64,000 nucleotides of DNA from Escherichia sp. E1V33 (GCF_004211955.1 NZ_RHJI01000003.1:303853-367852), one strand, 5' to 3'; shown: positions 10,135 to 21,818, counted from the first letter of the stretch. Program-made: numbers and translations. The notes: generated by a model from the letters alone, not told the origin.

Positions 10135-12393
10135 ATGGCGCGTTCCAAAACTGCTCAGCCAAAACACTCGCTGCGTAAAATCGCAGTCGTAGTCGCCACA
10201 GCGGTTAGCGGCATGTCTGTTTATGCACAGGCAGCGGTTGAACCGAAAGAAGACACTATCACCGTTACCGCTGCACCTGCGCCACAAGAAAGCGCATGGG
10301 GTCCGGCTGCAACTATCGCGGCGCGACAGTCCGCCACCGGTACCAAAACAGATACACCGATTCAAAAAGTGCCGCAGTCTATTTCTGTTGTGACTGCTGA
10401 AGAGATGGCGCTGCATCAGCCGAAGTCAGTAAAAGAAGCGCTCAGTTACACTCCGGGTGTTGCCGTGGGAACCCGTGGTGCGTCCAACACTTACGATTAC
10501 TTGATCATCCGTGGTTTCGCCGCTGACGGCCAAAGTCAGAACAACTATCTGAATGGCCTGAAGATGCAGGGCAACTTCTATAACGATGCGGTTATCGACC
10601 CGTATATGCTGGAGCGCGCTGAAATTATGCGTGGGCCGGTTTCCGTACTTTATGGGAAAAGCAGCCCTGGCGGCCTGTTGAACATGGTCAGCAAGCGCCC
10701 GACTACGGAACCGCTGAAAGAAATTCAGTTTAAAGCCGGGACTGACAGCCTGTTCCAGACCGGTTTTGACTTCAGCGATGCGCTGGATGATGACGGCGTT
10801 TACTCTTATCGTCTGACCGGACTGGCGCGCTCTGCCAATGCCCAGCAAAAGGGCGCGGAAGAGCAGCGTTATGCTATTGCTCCAGCGTTTACCTGGCGCC
10901 CGGATGATAAAACCAATTTCACCTTCCTTTCTTATTTCCAGAATGAGCCGGAAACCGGTTATTACGGCTGGTTGCCGAAAGAAGGGACCGTTGAGGCACT
11001 GCCGAACGGTAAGCGTCTGCCGACTGACTTTAACGAAGGGGCGAAGAACAACACCTATTCTCGTAATGAGAAGATGATTGGCTACAGCTTTGACCACGAA
11101 TTTAATGACACCTTTACCGTGCGCCAGAACCTGCGCTTTGCGCAAAATAAAGTCTCGCAAAAGAGCGTATATGGCTACGGCATGTGCTCGGATCCGCTGT
11201 ATACCAAAGACGACGATGCACTCAAGGCGAGTCCATGTTTAAGTATCCCGCAGTCAGAATGGAATCATACACTGACTCGTCAGTACGTTATCGATAATGA
11301 GAAATTAGAAAACTTCTCTGTTGATACTCAGTTGCAAAGTAAATTTGCAACCGGCTCGGTTGAGCACACCCTGCTGACCGGCGTCGACTTTATGCGGATG
11401 CGTAACGACATCGACTCCTGGTTTGGCTATGCCGGTTCCGTTGCACCGTCTGATATCTATAATTTAGACCGCAGTGACTTTGATTTTGGCGCGCACCCGG
11501 ATCCGTCTGGCCCATACCGCGTTCTGCTGAAACAGAAACAAACCGGTCTGTATGTTCAGGATCAGGCGCAGTGGGATAAGGTGCTGGTAACGCTCGGCGG
11601 TCGCTATGACTGGGCCGATCAGTCATCTTTCAACCGTGATTACGGTAATAAATCCGATCGTGATGACAAACAGTTCACCTGGCGTGGCGGCGTAAACTAC
11701 CTGTTTGACAACGGCGTAACGCCTTACTTCAGCTATAGCGAATCATTTGAACCCGCTTCGCAGACCGATGCGAACGGCGATCTGTTTGCTCCTTCGAAAG
11801 GCAAACAGTATGAAGTCGGCGTGAAATACGTACCGGACGATCGCCCAATTGTGGTGACTGGCGCGCTGTATCAGCTCACCAAATCCAACAACCTGATGGC
11901 GGATCCGAACGGTTCACTGTTCTCGGTTGAAGGCGGTGAGATCCGCGCGCGTGGCGTAGAGCTGGAAGCGAAAGCGGCGCTGTCGGCGAGTGTTAACGTG
12001 GTCGGTTCTTATACTTACACCGATGCGGAATATACCACCGACACCAGCTACAAGGGCAATACCCCTGCGCAGGTGCCAAAGCATATGGCTTCTCTGTGGG
12101 CTGACTACACCTTCTTTGAAGGCCCGCTCTCCGGCCTGACGCTCGGTACTGGCGGTCGCTTTACTGGCTCCAGCTATGGTGATCCGGCGAACTCCTTTAA
12201 AGTGGGAAGTTATACGGTCGTGGATGCGTTAGTGCGTTATGATCTGGCGCGAGTCGGTATGGCTGGCTCCAACGTGGCGCTGCATGTTAACAACCTGTTC
12301 GATCGTGAATACGTCGCCAGCTGCTTTAACACCTATGGCTGCTTCTGGGGCGCAGAACGTCAGGTCGTTGCAACCGCAACCTTCCGTTTCTAA
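10135..12393 (+). CDS. fhuA: Ferrichrome outer-membrane receptor, divergent surface loops
   Basis: FhuA is the TonB-dependent importer of ferrichrome and the receptor for phages T1, T5 and phi80, colicin M and microcin J25. It has a signal peptide ending near VYAQA (residue 33), a TonB box (DTITVTA), a plug domain (QKVPQSISVVT ... RGPVSVLYGKSSPGG) and a 22-strand barrel ending in Phe (TATFRF). It is 752 residues, against 747 recalled for K-12. The framework is nearly identical to K-12, but the region around residues 351-500 differs heavily. The first disulphide cysteine is at 351 (mature 318) and its partner at 368, leaving 16 residues between them instead of 10. It is first in fhuACDB and is Fur-regulated. 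Confidence 0.98.
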   Translation: MARSKTAQPKHSLRKIAVVVATAVSGMSVYAQAAVEPKEDTITVTAAPAPQESAWGPAATIAARQSATGTKTDTPIQKVPQSISVVTAEEMALHQPKSVKEALSYTPGVAVGTRGASNTYDYLIIRGFAADGQSQNNYLNGLKMQGNFYNDAVIDPYMLERAEIMRGPVSVLYGKSSPGGLLNMVSKRPTTEPLKEIQFKAGTDSLFQTGFDFSDALDDDGVYSYRLTGLARSANAQQKGAEEQRYAIAPAFTWRPDDKTNFTFLSYFQNEPETGYYGWLPKEGTVEALPNGKRLPTDFNEGAKNNTYSRNEKMIGYSFDHEFNDTFTVRQNLRFAQNKVSQKSVYGYGMCSDPLYTKDDDALKASPCLSIPQSEWNHTLTRQYVIDNEKLENFSVDTQLQSKFATGSVEHTLLTGVDFMRMRNDIDSWFGYAGSVAPSDIYNLDRSDFDFGAHPDPSGPYRVLLKQKQTGLYVQDQAQWDKVLVTLGGRYDWADQSSFNRDYGNKSDRDDKQFTWRGGVNYLFDNGVTPYFSYSESFEPASQTDANGDLFAPSKGKQYEVGVKYVPDDRPIVVTGALYQLTKSNNLMADPNGSLFSVEGGEIRARGVELEAKAALSASVNVVGSYTYTDAEYTTDTSYKGNTPAQVPKHMASLWADYTFFEGPLSGLTLGTGGRFTGSSYGDPANSFKVGSYTVVDALVRYDLARVGMAGSNVALHVNNLFDREYVASCFNTYGCFWGAERQVVATATFRF

Positions 12394-12443
12394 TTTTCTC
12401 TTTGGGGCACGGATTTCCGTGCCCGTTTCACAAGTTGGCTGTT

Positions 12444-13241
12444 ATGCAGGAATACACGAATCATTCCGATACCACTTTTGCACTGCGTAATATCTCCTTT
12501 CGTGTGCCAGGGCGCACGCTTTTGCATCCGCTGTCGTTAACCTTTCCTGCCGGGAAAGTGACCGGTCTGATCGGTCACAATGGTTCTGGTAAATCCACTC
12601 TGCTCAAAATGCTTGGTCGTCATCAGCCACCGTCGGAGGGCGAGATTCTTCTTGATGCCCAGCCGCTGGAAAGCTGGAGTAGCAAAGCGTTCGCCCGCAA
12701 AGTGGCTTATTTGCCGCAGCAGCTTCCTCCGGCAGAAGGGATGACCGTGCGTGAACTGGTGGCGATTGGACGCTACCCGTGGCACGGTGCGCTGGGGCGC
12801 TTTGGCGCGGCAGATCGCGAAAAGGTTGAAGAGGCGATTTCGCTGGTAGGTTTAAAACCGCTGGCGCATCGGCTGGTCGATAGCCTCTCCGGCGGCGAAC
12901 GTCAGCGGGCGTGGATCGCCATGCTGGTGGCGCAGGACAGCCGTTGCCTGCTGCTGGATGAACCGACCTCGGCGCTGGATATCGCCCACCAGGTGGACGT
13001 GCTAGCGCTGGTGCACCGTTTAAGTCAGGAACGTGGTCTGACGGTCATTGCCGTGTTGCACGATATCAATATGGCGGCGCGCTACTGTGATTATCTGGTC
13101 GCCCTGCGCGGCGGTGAAATGATTGCTCAGGGAACGCCTGCGGAAATTATGCGCGCTGAAACCCTCGAAATGATTTATGGCATCCCGATGGGGATTTTGC
13201 CGCATCCGGCGGGTGCCGCACCTGTGAGTTTTGTTTATTGA
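12444..13241 (+). CDS. fhuC: Ferrichrome ABC transporter ATPase
   Basis: FhuC is the ATPase that energises hydroxamate-siderophore import through FhuB. Walker A (GHNGSGKST), the Q-loop (YLPQQ), the ABC signature (LSGGERQRAW), Walker B (CLLLDEPTSALD) and the switch His (VLHDINMA) are all present in a 265-residue protein. The start MQEYTNHSD at 12444 was preferred to an ORF extension of 14 codons, because the extension falls in the fhuA-fhuC gap and matches nothing. The gene is 50 bp after fhuA, and its TGA stop shares one base with the fhuD ATG. Confidence 0.98.
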   Translation: MQEYTNHSDTTFALRNISFRVPGRTLLHPLSLTFPAGKVTGLIGHNGSGKSTLLKMLGRHQPPSEGEILLDAQPLESWSSKAFARKVAYLPQQLPPAEGMTVRELVAIGRYPWHGALGRFGAADREKVEEAISLVGLKPLAHRLVDSLSGGERQRAWIAMLVAQDSRCLLLDEPTSALDIAHQVDVLALVHRLSQERGLTVIAVLHDINMAARYCDYLVALRGGEMIAQGTPAEIMRAETLEMIYGIPMGILPHPAGAAPVSFVY

Positions 13242-14131
13242 TGAGCGGCTTACCTCTTATTTCGCGCCGCCGACTGTTAACGGCGATGGCGCTTTCTCCG
13301 TTGTTATGGCAGATGAATACCGCCCACGCGGCGGCTATTGACCCAAATCGTATTGTGGCGCTGGAGTGGTTGCCGGTGGAATTACTACTGGCGCTCGGCA
13401 TCGTGCCTTACGGCGTGGCGGACACCATCAACTATCGCCTGTGGGTCAGCGAACCACCATTGCCGGACTCAGTGATTGACGTTGGTTTGCGTACAGAACC
13501 TAACCTCGAACTGCTGACCGAAATGAAACCGTCGTTTATGGTCTGGTCGGCGGGATATGGTCCTTCGCCAGAAATGCTGGCACGTATTGCGCCGGGGCGC
13601 GGATTTAATTTCAGCGACGGCAAACAGCCGCTGGCGATGGCGCGTAAATCGCTGACGGAAATGGCAGATTTACTTAACCTGCAAAGTGCAGCAGAAACGC
13701 ATTTAGCGCACTATGAAGACTTTATCCGCAGCATGAAACCCCGCTTCGTGAAGCGTGGAGCGCGCCCGTTATTGCTGACGACACTTATCGATCCGCGCCA
13801 TATGCTGGTCTTCGGCCCAAACAGCCTGTTCCAGGAAATTCTTGATGAGTACGGCATCCCAAATGCCTGGCAGGGAGAAACAAATTTCTGGGGCAGTGCC
13901 GCCGTCAGTATCGATCGTCTGGCGGCGTATAAAGACGTTGATGTACTGTGTTTTGATCATGACAACAGCAAGGAGATGGACGCGCTATTGGCAACCCCGC
14001 TTTGGCAGGCGATGCCGTTTGTCCGTGCAGGACGTTTTCAGCGCGTTCCGGCGGTCTGGTTCTATGGTGCGACGCTTTCGGCAATGCACTTTGTGCGTAT
14101 TCTGGATAACGCCATTGGAGGTAAAGCGTGA
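13241..14131 (+). CDS. fhuD: Ferrichrome-binding periplasmic protein (Tat substrate)
   Basis: FhuD collects ferrichrome, aerobactin and coprogen in the periplasm and delivers them to FhuBC. The N-terminus reads MSGLPLISRRRLLTAMALSP, a twin-arginine signal ending near AHAAA, so export of the folded protein is expected. The body is a cluster-B siderophore-binding protein (RIVALEWLPVELLLALG, then the long connecting helix). It has 296 residues from an ATG that overlaps the fhuC stop (TGATG). A TTG one codon earlier is possible but unnecessary. It overlaps fhuB by 4 bases. Confidence 0.97.
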   Translation: MSGLPLISRRRLLTAMALSPLLWQMNTAHAAAIDPNRIVALEWLPVELLLALGIVPYGVADTINYRLWVSEPPLPDSVIDVGLRTEPNLELLTEMKPSFMVWSAGYGPSPEMLARIAPGRGFNFSDGKQPLAMARKSLTEMADLLNLQSAAETHLAHYEDFIRSMKPRFVKRGARPLLLTTLIDPRHMLVFGPNSLFQEILDEYGIPNAWQGETNFWGSAAVSIDRLAAYKDVDVLCFDHDNSKEMDALLATPLWQAMPFVRAGRFQRVPAVWFYGATLSAMHFVRILDNAIGGKA

Positions 14132-16110
14132 GTAAACGAATTGCGCTTTTCCCGGCGTTATTGCTGGCGTTGCTGGTGATTGCCGCTACGGCACTGACCT
14201 GGATGAACTTCTCGCAGGCGCTGCCGCGTAGCCAGTGGGCGCAGGCTGCCTGGTCGCCGGATATTGACGTCATCGAGCAGATGATTTTTCACTACAGCTT
14301 GCTGCCGCGTCTGGCGATTTCGCTGCTGGTGGGCGCAGGCCTGGGGCTGGTGGGCGTGCTGTTTCAGCAAGTGCTGCGTAATCCGCTGGCGGAACCGACG
14401 ACACTTGGCGTTGCAACAGGTGCGCAACTGGGGATTACCGTCACTACGCTCTGGGCGATCCCAGGGGCGATGGCGAGTCAGTTTGCTGCGCTGGCGGGCG
14501 CTTGCGTTGTTGGCTTAATCGTCTTTGGCGTCGCGTGGGGGAAACGGCTTTCGCCGGTAACGCTGATCCTCGCGGGGCTGGTAGTGAGCCTTTATTGTGG
14601 GGCAATCAATCAGTTATTGGTTATCTTCCACCATGACCAACTGCAAAGCATGTTCCTGTGGAGCACCGGAACGCTGACGCAAACCGACTGGGGCGGCGTT
14701 GAGCGTTTATGGCCGCAGTTGCTGGGCGGTGTGATGCTGACGTTGCTGCTACTTCGTCCGTTAACCCTGATGGGGCTTGATGATGGCGTGGCGCGCAATC
14801 TCGGGCTGGCCTTGTCGCTGGCGCGTCTGGCGGCGCTGTCGCTGGCGATTGTCATCAGTGCGCTGCTGGTGAACGCGGTGGGGATTATCGGCTTTATCGG
14901 TTTGTTCGCGCCGTTGCTGGCAAAAATGCTGGGGGCGCGGCGTCTGCTGCCGCGGCTGATGCTGGCGTCGCTGATTGGTGCGCTGATCCTCTGGCTTTCT
15001 GATCAAATCATCCTTTGGCTAACCCGTGTGTGGATGGAAGTGTCCACCGGTTCGGTGACTGCGTTGATTGGTGCGCCGCTGCTGCTGTGGCTGCTGCCGC
15101 GTTTACGCAGCATTAGCGCACCGGATATGAAGGTGAACGATCGTGTCGCGGCTGAACGCCAACATGTGCTGGCGTTTGCCCTCGCTGGCGGCGTGCTGCT
15201 GTTAATGGCTATAGTGGTGGCGTTGTCGTTTGGCCGAGATGCGCATGGCTGGACGTGGGCGAGCGGGGCGCTGCTCGATGATTTAATGCCCTGGCGCTGG
15301 CCGCGAATTATGGCGGCACTGTTTGCAGGTGTAATGCTGGCAGTGGCGGGCTGCATTATTCAGCGGCTGACCGGAAACCCGATGGCAAGCCCGGAAGTGC
15401 TGGGGATTAGCTCCGGCGCGGCGTTTGGCGTGGTACTGATGCTGTTTCTGGTGCCGGGTAATGCCTTTGGCTGGCTGTTACCCGCGGGAAGTCTCGGCGC
15501 GGCGGTGACGCTGTTGATCATTATGATCGCCGCCGGGCGCGGTGGATTTTCCCCACACCGCATGTTACTGGCGGGGATGGCATTAAGCACCGCGTTTACC
15601 ATGCTTTTAATGATGTTGCAGGCGAGTGGTGACCCGCGAATGGCGCAAGTGCTGACCTGGATCTCTGGTTCGACCTACAACGCCACCGATGCGCAGGTCT
15701 GGCGCACGGGAATTGTGATGGTGATTTTGCTGGCGATTACTCCACTGTGCCGCCGCTGGCTGACCATTTTACCGCTGGGTGGTGATACCGCGCGGGCGGT
15801 AGGGATGGCGTTAACGCCGACGCGAATTGCGCTGTTGATGTTAGCGGCCTGTCTGACAGCGACCGCGACAATGACCATTGGACCGTTGAGTTTTGTTGGT
15901 TTAATGGCACCGCATATCGCGCGGATGATGGGCTTTCGACGGACGATGCCGCACATCGTGATTTCGGCGCTGGTGGGAGGATTACTGCTAGTGTTCGCTG
16001 ACTGGTGTGGGCGGATGGTGCTGTTTCCATTCCAGATCCCGGCGGGGCTGCTGTCGACCTTTATCGGCGCGCCATATTTTATCTATTTGCTGAGAAAGCA
16101 GAGCCGTTAA
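14128..16110 (+). CDS. fhuB: Ferrichrome ABC transporter permease (fused double permease)
   Basis: FhuB is the inner-membrane permease of the hydroxamate siderophore importer. It is a natural tandem fusion: each half of about 330 residues repeats a BtuC-like FecCD permease. The duplicated motif is visible as GLVGVLFQQVLRNPLAEPTTLGV near residue 75 and VAGCIIQRLTGNPMASPEVLGIS near 410. The two coupling regions are GFIGLFAPLLAKMLG and SFVGLMAPHIARMMG. About 20 membrane segments are expected over 660 residues. The start is GTG, overlapping the fhuD stop by 4 bases, and it ends the operon. REP repeats follow. Confidence 0.98.
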   Translation: MSKRIALFPALLLALLVIAATALTWMNFSQALPRSQWAQAAWSPDIDVIEQMIFHYSLLPRLAISLLVGAGLGLVGVLFQQVLRNPLAEPTTLGVATGAQLGITVTTLWAIPGAMASQFAALAGACVVGLIVFGVAWGKRLSPVTLILAGLVVSLYCGAINQLLVIFHHDQLQSMFLWSTGTLTQTDWGGVERLWPQLLGGVMLTLLLLRPLTLMGLDDGVARNLGLALSLARLAALSLAIVISALLVNAVGIIGFIGLFAPLLAKMLGARRLLPRLMLASLIGALILWLSDQIILWLTRVWMEVSTGSVTALIGAPLLLWLLPRLRSISAPDMKVNDRVAAERQHVLAFALAGGVLLLMAIVVALSFGRDAHGWTWASGALLDDLMPWRWPRIMAALFAGVMLAVAGCIIQRLTGNPMASPEVLGISSGAAFGVVLMLFLVPGNAFGWLLPAGSLGAAVTLLIIMIAAGRGGFSPHRMLLAGMALSTAFTMLLMMLQASGDPRMAQVLTWISGSTYNATDAQVWRTGIVMVILLAITPLCRRWLTILPLGGDTARAVGMALTPTRIALLMLAACLTATATMTIGPLSFVGLMAPHIARMMGFRRTMPHIVISALVGGLLLVFADWCGRMVLFPFQIPAGLLSTFIGAPYFIYLLRKQSR

Positions 16111-16136
16111 TTTTTCCATATAACGGCCCTGAACGC

Positions 16137-16254
16137 CTGGACGGATAAAGCGTTTACGCGGCAACCGATGCCCGATGCGACGCTGGCGCGTCTTATCGGG
16201 CCTACAAACGCCCCCGAATTGTAGGTCGGATAAGGCGTTTACGCCGCATCCGAC
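16137..16254. repeat. REP/BIME cluster between fhuB and hemL
   Basis: Two good REP units lie in opposite orientation. One is 16170-16205 (GCCCGATGCG ... CTTATCGGGCCTAC). The other is 16221-16254 (GTAGGTCGGATAAGGCG ... CGCATCCGAC). A degenerate third unit precedes them from 16137. They sit between convergent genes, where REPs commonly act as mRNA 3' stabilisers or terminators. Confidence 0.9.
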
Positions 16255-16267
16255 AAACCATGCTGGA

Positions 16268-17548
16268 TCACAACTTCGCAAACACCCGACGTGCGGCATC
16301 GATGGTGTTATTGATATCTTCCATGCTGTGCGCCACAGACATAAAGCCCGCTTCAAACGCTGACGGTGCCAGGTAAACACCTTCATCCAGCATCATATGG
16401 AAGAAACGCTTAAAGCGCTCGACGTCACAGGCCATCACATCCTGATAGCACGTCACGGACTCGGCGTCGGTAAAGAAGATACCGAACATACCACCGACGT
16501 GGTTAACGACCAGCGGAATTCCCGCTTCTTCTGCCGCCTCCAGCAGACCTTCTGCCAGACGCGTTGTCAGCTCATCCAGCGTTTCGTGAACGCCCGGCTG
16601 CGCGACTTCATTCAGACAGGCGAAACCGGCTGCCATCGCGATCGGGTTACCGGAAAGCGTACCCGCCTGGTAGACCGGACCAGTCGGGGCCAGAGCATCC
16701 ATTACATCACGACGACCACCGAAGGCACCTACCGGCATTCCTCCGCCGATGATTTTGCCCAGGCAGGTGAGATCTGGCACTACGCCGTAATAATCCTGAG
16801 CACCCGCTAACGCCACGCGAAAACCGGTCATCACTTCATCGATGATCAGCAACGCGCCAAATTCGTCGCACAGCGCGCGCAGACCCGGCAGGAACTCTGG
16901 CAGCGGCGGAACACAGTTCATATTGCCTGCCACAGGTTCGACGATAATACAGGCAATCTCTTGCGGGTATTGCTCAAACGCGGCGCGTACAGAGGCCAAA
17001 TCGTTATAAGTACAGGTTAATGTATGTTTGGCGAAATCTGCCGGAACACCCGGTGAGTTTGGCTGACCTAAAGTGAGCGCGCCAGAACCGGCTTTCACCA
17101 GCAGGCAGTCAGCGTGACCGTGGTAGCACCCTTCGAATTTAATGATCTTGTCGCGGCCAGTAAAACCACGGGCAAGGCGGATGGCGCTCATTGTCGCCTC
17201 GGTGCCGGAGTTCACCATGCGCACCATATCCATGGTCGGGACCAGTTCGGTCACCAGTTGCGCCATTTTCACTTCCATTTCGGTTGGCGCGCCAAAGCTC
17301 AGACCGCGTTCAGCGGCTTCAATCACGGCATTACGGATCGCCGGATGGTTATGGCCCAGCACCATCGGCCCCCAGGAACCGACATAATCGATATAGGCTT
17401 TGCCATCAACATCATACAGATAAGCGCCGTCCGCTTTTTCGATAAACAGTGGAGTGCCGCCCACGCCAGTAAAGGCGCGAACAGGGGAGTTCACACCGCC
17501 AGGGATCAGCTCGCGCGCTGCGCTGTAAAGATTTTCAGACTTACTCAT
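16268..17548 (-). CDS. hemL: Glutamate-1-semialdehyde 2,1-aminomutase
   Basis: HemL converts glutamate-1-semialdehyde to 5-aminolevulinate, the committed haem precursor, in the cytosol with a PLP-type cofactor. The 426-residue protein has class III aminotransferase features: [11 protein letters not shown] near the N-terminus, [15 protein letters not shown] for the phosphate pocket, [17 protein letters not shown] with the cofactor Asp, and [12 protein letters not shown] with the Schiff-base Lys near 265. It is divergent from clcA across 223 bp and convergent with fhuB. The start has GGAGGGTTCC upstream. Confidence 0.99.
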   Translation of the reverse strand: MSKSENLYSAARELIPGGVNSPVRAFTGVGGTPLFIEKADGAYLYDVDGKAYIDYVGSWGPMVLGHNHPAIRNAVIEAAERGLSFGAPTEMEVKMAQLVTELVPTMDMVRMVNSGTEATMSAIRLARGFTGRDKIIKFEGCYHGHADCLLVKAGSGALTLGQPNSPGVPADFAKHTLTCTYNDLASVRAAFEQYPQEIACIIVEPVAGNMNCVPPLPEFLPGLRALCDEFGALLIIDEVMTGFRVALAGAQDYYGVVPDLTCLGKIIGGGMPVGAFGGRRDVMDALAPTGPVYQAGTLSGNPIAMAAGFACLNEVAQPGVHETLDELTTRLAEGLLEAAEEAGIPLVVNHVGGMFGIFFTDAESVTCYQDVMACDVERFKRFFHMMLDEGVYLAPSAFEAGFMSVAHSMEDINNTIDAARRVFAKL

Positions 17549-17753
17549 GGAGGGTTCCTGATTCGTAGAAAAAGTGAATGGCTGCTATTCTAGGTTATTC
17601 ATAACAAGTTAAATACTCGCCAACCTCAAGTTGCTTTTACTGCTGCAACGTTGACTTCGTAGAGTATAAAAGTTTTGTGCATTTGAAACATTACGCTTTG
17701 CAAAGGATTTTCATGGAACGAGCGAGTAGAATGCCGTCATCTTATTTGTATGA

Positions 17754-19193
<1,440 letters not shown>

Positions 19194-19274
19194 ACGAAAT
19201 ACCAGGGTATTAGATAATGGCGACTATTATTGGGTTACAATTTGCCCAATTGCCGATGTCGTTTGGAGCAAAAT

Positions 19275-19619
19275 ATGAGTGATGACGTAGCACTGCCGCT
19301 GGAGTTTACCGACGCAGCAGCCAACAAAGTTAAAAGCCTGATCGCTGACGAAGATAACCCGAATCTGAAATTACGTGTGTATATCACCGGTGGCGGTTGC
19401 AGCGGCTTCCAGTATGGCTTCACCTTTGATGATCAGGTGAACGAAGGCGATATGACCATTGAAAAACAGGGCGTAGGCCTGGTCGTTGACCCAATGAGCC
19501 TGCAATATCTGGTTGGCGGTTCCGTTGATTATACTGAGGGACTGGAAGGTTCGCGTTTCATCGTGACCAACCCGAACGCGAAAAGCACCTGCGGTTGCGG
19601 TTCTTCCTTCAGCATCTAA
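19275..19619 (+). CDS. erpA: Iron-sulfur cluster insertion protein ErpA
   Basis: ErpA is an A-type carrier that delivers Fe-S clusters to apoproteins, including the isoprenoid enzymes IspG and IspH, and is essential in aerobic E. coli. The three ligand cysteines are visible: C42 in [10 protein letters not shown], and C106 and C108 in STCGCGSSF. The protein has 114 residues from the ATG at 19275, which follows GGAGC. A longer ORF start at 19230 has no homology. A strong hairpin follows the stop. Confidence 0.98.
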
Positions 19620-19630
19620 TCTGCTGTTAA

Positions 19631-19667
19631 TGTGCCGGATAAACTATCCGGCACATCTTCTCTCTTT
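19631..19667 (+). terminator. Terminator between convergent erpA and yadS
   Basis: An 11-bp perfect stem (TGTGCCGGATA / TATCCGGCACA) with a 3-base loop is followed by TCTTCTCTCTTT, a pyrimidine-rich but broken U-tract. Being between convergent genes, it may serve both strands. Confidence 0.75.
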
Positions 19668-20289
19668 AACGCCCATTCTCATCCAGCGCAAACGTCGGCA
19701 GTTTAAGATGCCAACGGATAGCCGCCAGTCGAATCAATAGCGTTACCACCATCCCCATCATACTGGCCGTTTCTAACGGGACGGAAAACGTATAATAAGC
19801 CGTAGCGTGGACAATACCGCCAATAATACAGGCTGTTGCGTAGATTTCTGTACGTAAAATCATGGGGATTTCGCGCGCCAGCACATCGCGAATGATCCCG
19901 CCGCCAACGCCCGTAATAACGCCCATACATACCGCAATCAATGGACCCGCATCCGCATTAAAGGCTTTGTTGACGCCAATGCCAACAAATACTGCCAACC
20001 CAACAGCATCCAGCACCGGCAGCATCCATTTTGGCAAGCGTCTTGGCTGGCGTACCAGGACGATCGTCAGCATGCTGGTTACCATTGCAACGACCAGATC
20101 GGTGGGATCTTTCACCCAAAATACCGGGCCGTGATCCAGCGCCATGTCGCGAATGGTTCCGCCGCCTACCGCGGTAACCACGCCTAAAACCAGGACGCCA
20201 AAAGGGTCCATACGTAATTTTCCGGCAAGTAAAACGCCGGAGATGGCAAATACCGCTGTGCCGACTATATCCAGCCAATAGACGAGCAT
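19666..20289 (-). CDS. yadS: TRIC-family cation channel protein YadS (UPF0126)
   Basis: This small polytopic inner-membrane protein comes from the family related to trimeric intracellular cation channels. No specific physiological role is established in E. coli. The 207 residues contain two internal repeats of about 85 residues, each with a glycine-rich helix break: TAVGGGTIRDMALDHGPVFW near residue 40 and TGVGGGIIRDVLAREIPMIL near 125. About six to seven membrane segments are expected. It is the last gene of the mtn-btuF-yadS run on the minus strand, 37 bp after btuF. Confidence 0.95.
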   Translation of the reverse strand: MLVYWLDIVGTAVFAISGVLLAGKLRMDPFGVLVLGVVTAVGGGTIRDMALDHGPVFWVKDPTDLVVAMVTSMLTIVLVRQPRRLPKWMLPVLDAVGLAVFVGIGVNKAFNADAGPLIAVCMGVITGVGGGIIRDVLAREIPMILRTEIYATACIIGGIVHATAYYTFSVPLETASMMGMVVTLLIRLAAIRWHLKLPTFALDENGR

Positions 20290-20326
20290 TGTTCAATCCC
20301 CACAGAGCACCTGAAAAGGTCAGGCG

Positions 20327-21127
20327 CTAATCCACTTGTGAAAGCGCATTACAGAGTTGTTGTGCAGCGAGGATAATACGTGGGCTTGCGCGCTCAAACC
20401 AGTCACTTGTGAGAGGAATAATGGGAATTTTGAGCTGTTCACCCCAGTATTGCTCAATTTTAGGAGTTTGGTCCGATCCGCCAGTGATGACAATAGCCTG
20501 TGGCGCGCGTGCTAATACCTGTTCGCGGCTAACCTGCGGCCAGGGAACACGGCTGTTTTTAAAGATGTTTTCTCCACCGCAAACTTCCAGTACCTGGTTC
20601 TGAATCGACTCTTTTCCACTGGTGAACGGCGGATTAATGCCGAATTGTAAGAAAACACGTTTTTTAGGTTTATCGGCGAATTTAGCTTTGAGTTGCGCAT
20701 ACTGTTCCAGCAAGGTTTGCGCGGCTTTCTCGGCCTTGTCAGGTTGCGGGCTCCACGGGGCCAGTTGACGTAACGCATCGGCAATTTGTTCAATGCTTGT
20801 CGCATCGACCCACATGACTTTTATTCCCAGCGAAGCAAGCTGGTCAACCTGCCGCTCGGCGTTACCCCCGCGCCAGGCAACGACCAGATCGGGCTTTAGC
20901 GCGACAATGCGTTCCAGATTCATCCCTTGCCAGGTGGAAACCTGCTCTATCTTCTGTGCTTCTGGCGGATAGTCAGAATAACTGCTGACCCCTACCGGCG
21001 TGATCCCGGCGGCAAACGCGAGTTCGGTGTTAGCGGGGGAAAGAGTGATAACTCGCGGCGCGGCGTTGAGCCACAGTGGCGCAAGAAAAGACAGGGCGAC
21101 CAGCGCCCTGAAGAGTGACTTAGCCAT
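20327..21127 (-). CDS. btuF: Vitamin B12-binding periplasmic protein
   Basis: BtuF captures cobalamin in the periplasm and hands it to the BtuCD importer. The 266-residue protein starts [26 protein letters not shown], a Sec signal peptide cleaved after LNA. The mature protein shows [30 protein letters not shown] and the LKPDLVVAW segment typical of cluster-A siderophore/B12 binders. Its start lies inside the last codons of mtn (8-bp overlap), so the two are translationally coupled. The nine codons upstream of the chosen ATG lie inside mtn and were left out. Confidence 0.97.
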   Translation of the reverse strand: MAKSLFRALVALSFLAPLWLNAAPRVITLSPANTELAFAAGITPVGVSSYSDYPPEAQKIEQVSTWQGMNLERIVALKPDLVVAWRGGNAERQVDQLASLGIKVMWVDATSIEQIADALRQLAPWSPQPDKAEKAAQTLLEQYAQLKAKFADKPKKRVFLQFGINPPFTSGKESIQNQVLEVCGGENIFKNSRVPWPQVSREQVLARAPQAIVITGGSDQTPKIEQYWGEQLKIPIIPLTSDWFERASPRIILAAQQLCNALSQVD

Positions 21128-21818
21128 GAGCCAGTTTCTGCACCAGTGACTCAACCATCAGGCTGGACTGTTTAGCAGCAACGGCCAGGAACTCGTCGAA
21201 GCTAAGGTGAGACTGTTGATCGGCGACGTCAGAGATGGCGCGCACTACCACAAACGGGACGTTAAAATTGTGGCAGACATGAGCGATAGCCGTCGCTTCC
21301 ATTTCTACAGCAATGGCCTGCGGGAAATTGTGGCGGATTTTCGCCAGACCAACAGAGCCGTTGATGAAAGCGTCGCCGCTAACAATCAGGCCACGTACAG
21401 CGTTAAGATTCAGTTCGGCAATGCAGGACTCTGCGGCAGCGATCAGTTTATCGTCAGCTTTGAAGCCTGCAGGGCAGCCAGGCAGTTGACCGTATTCGTA
21501 GCCAAACGCCGTGACATCCGCATCGTGATAACGTGCTTCGTCCGAGACAACGATATCGCCCACTTTCAGCGTTGGCGCCAGGCCGCCCGCGGAACCGGTG
21601 TTAATAATCACATCTGGCTTGCAGTGTTCCAGCAGCAAAGTTGCGCCCAGCGCCGCAGCGACTTTACCAATGCCTGATTTCAGAAGCGCAACTTCGGTTC
21701 CATTCAGTTGGCCGGTATAGATTTCGCAACCGCCCAGGCTGATAGTTTGACGGTTTTCGATTTTGTCACGCAGCAGCGTAACTTCTTCTTCCATTGCACC
21801 AATGATGCCGATTTTCAT
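21120..21818 (-). CDS. mtn: 5'-methylthioadenosine/S-adenosylhomocysteine nucleosidase
   Basis: Mtn (Pfs) cleaves the glycosidic bond of methylthioadenosine, S-adenosylhomocysteine and 5'-deoxyadenosine. It recycles by-products of SAM chemistry and feeds autoinducer-2 synthesis. The 232-residue protein starts [16 protein letters not shown] (E12 catalytic) and contains [20 protein letters not shown] (E174 region) and RAISDVAD (D197). Extra upstream codons in the ORF overlap the divergent dgt region and are not part of the gene. It heads the mtn-btuF-yadS run. Confidence 0.98.
   Translation of the reverse strand: MKIGIIGAMEEEVTLLRDKIENRQTISLGGCEIYTGQLNGTEVALLKSGIGKVAAALGATLLLEHCKPDVIINTGSAGGLAPTLKVGDIVVSDEARYHDADVTAFGYEYGQLPGCPAGFKADDKLIAAAESCIAELNLNAVRGLIVSGDAFINGSVGLAKIRHNFPQAIAVEMEATAIAHVCHNFNVPFVVVRAISDVADQQSHLSFDEFLAVAAKQSSLMVESLVQKLAHG

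Noticed and set aside
10426..11160. Minus-strand ORF of 244 codons opposite fhuA
   Set aside because: It lies fully within fhuA, has no homology I recognise, and has the composition of a shadow frame.
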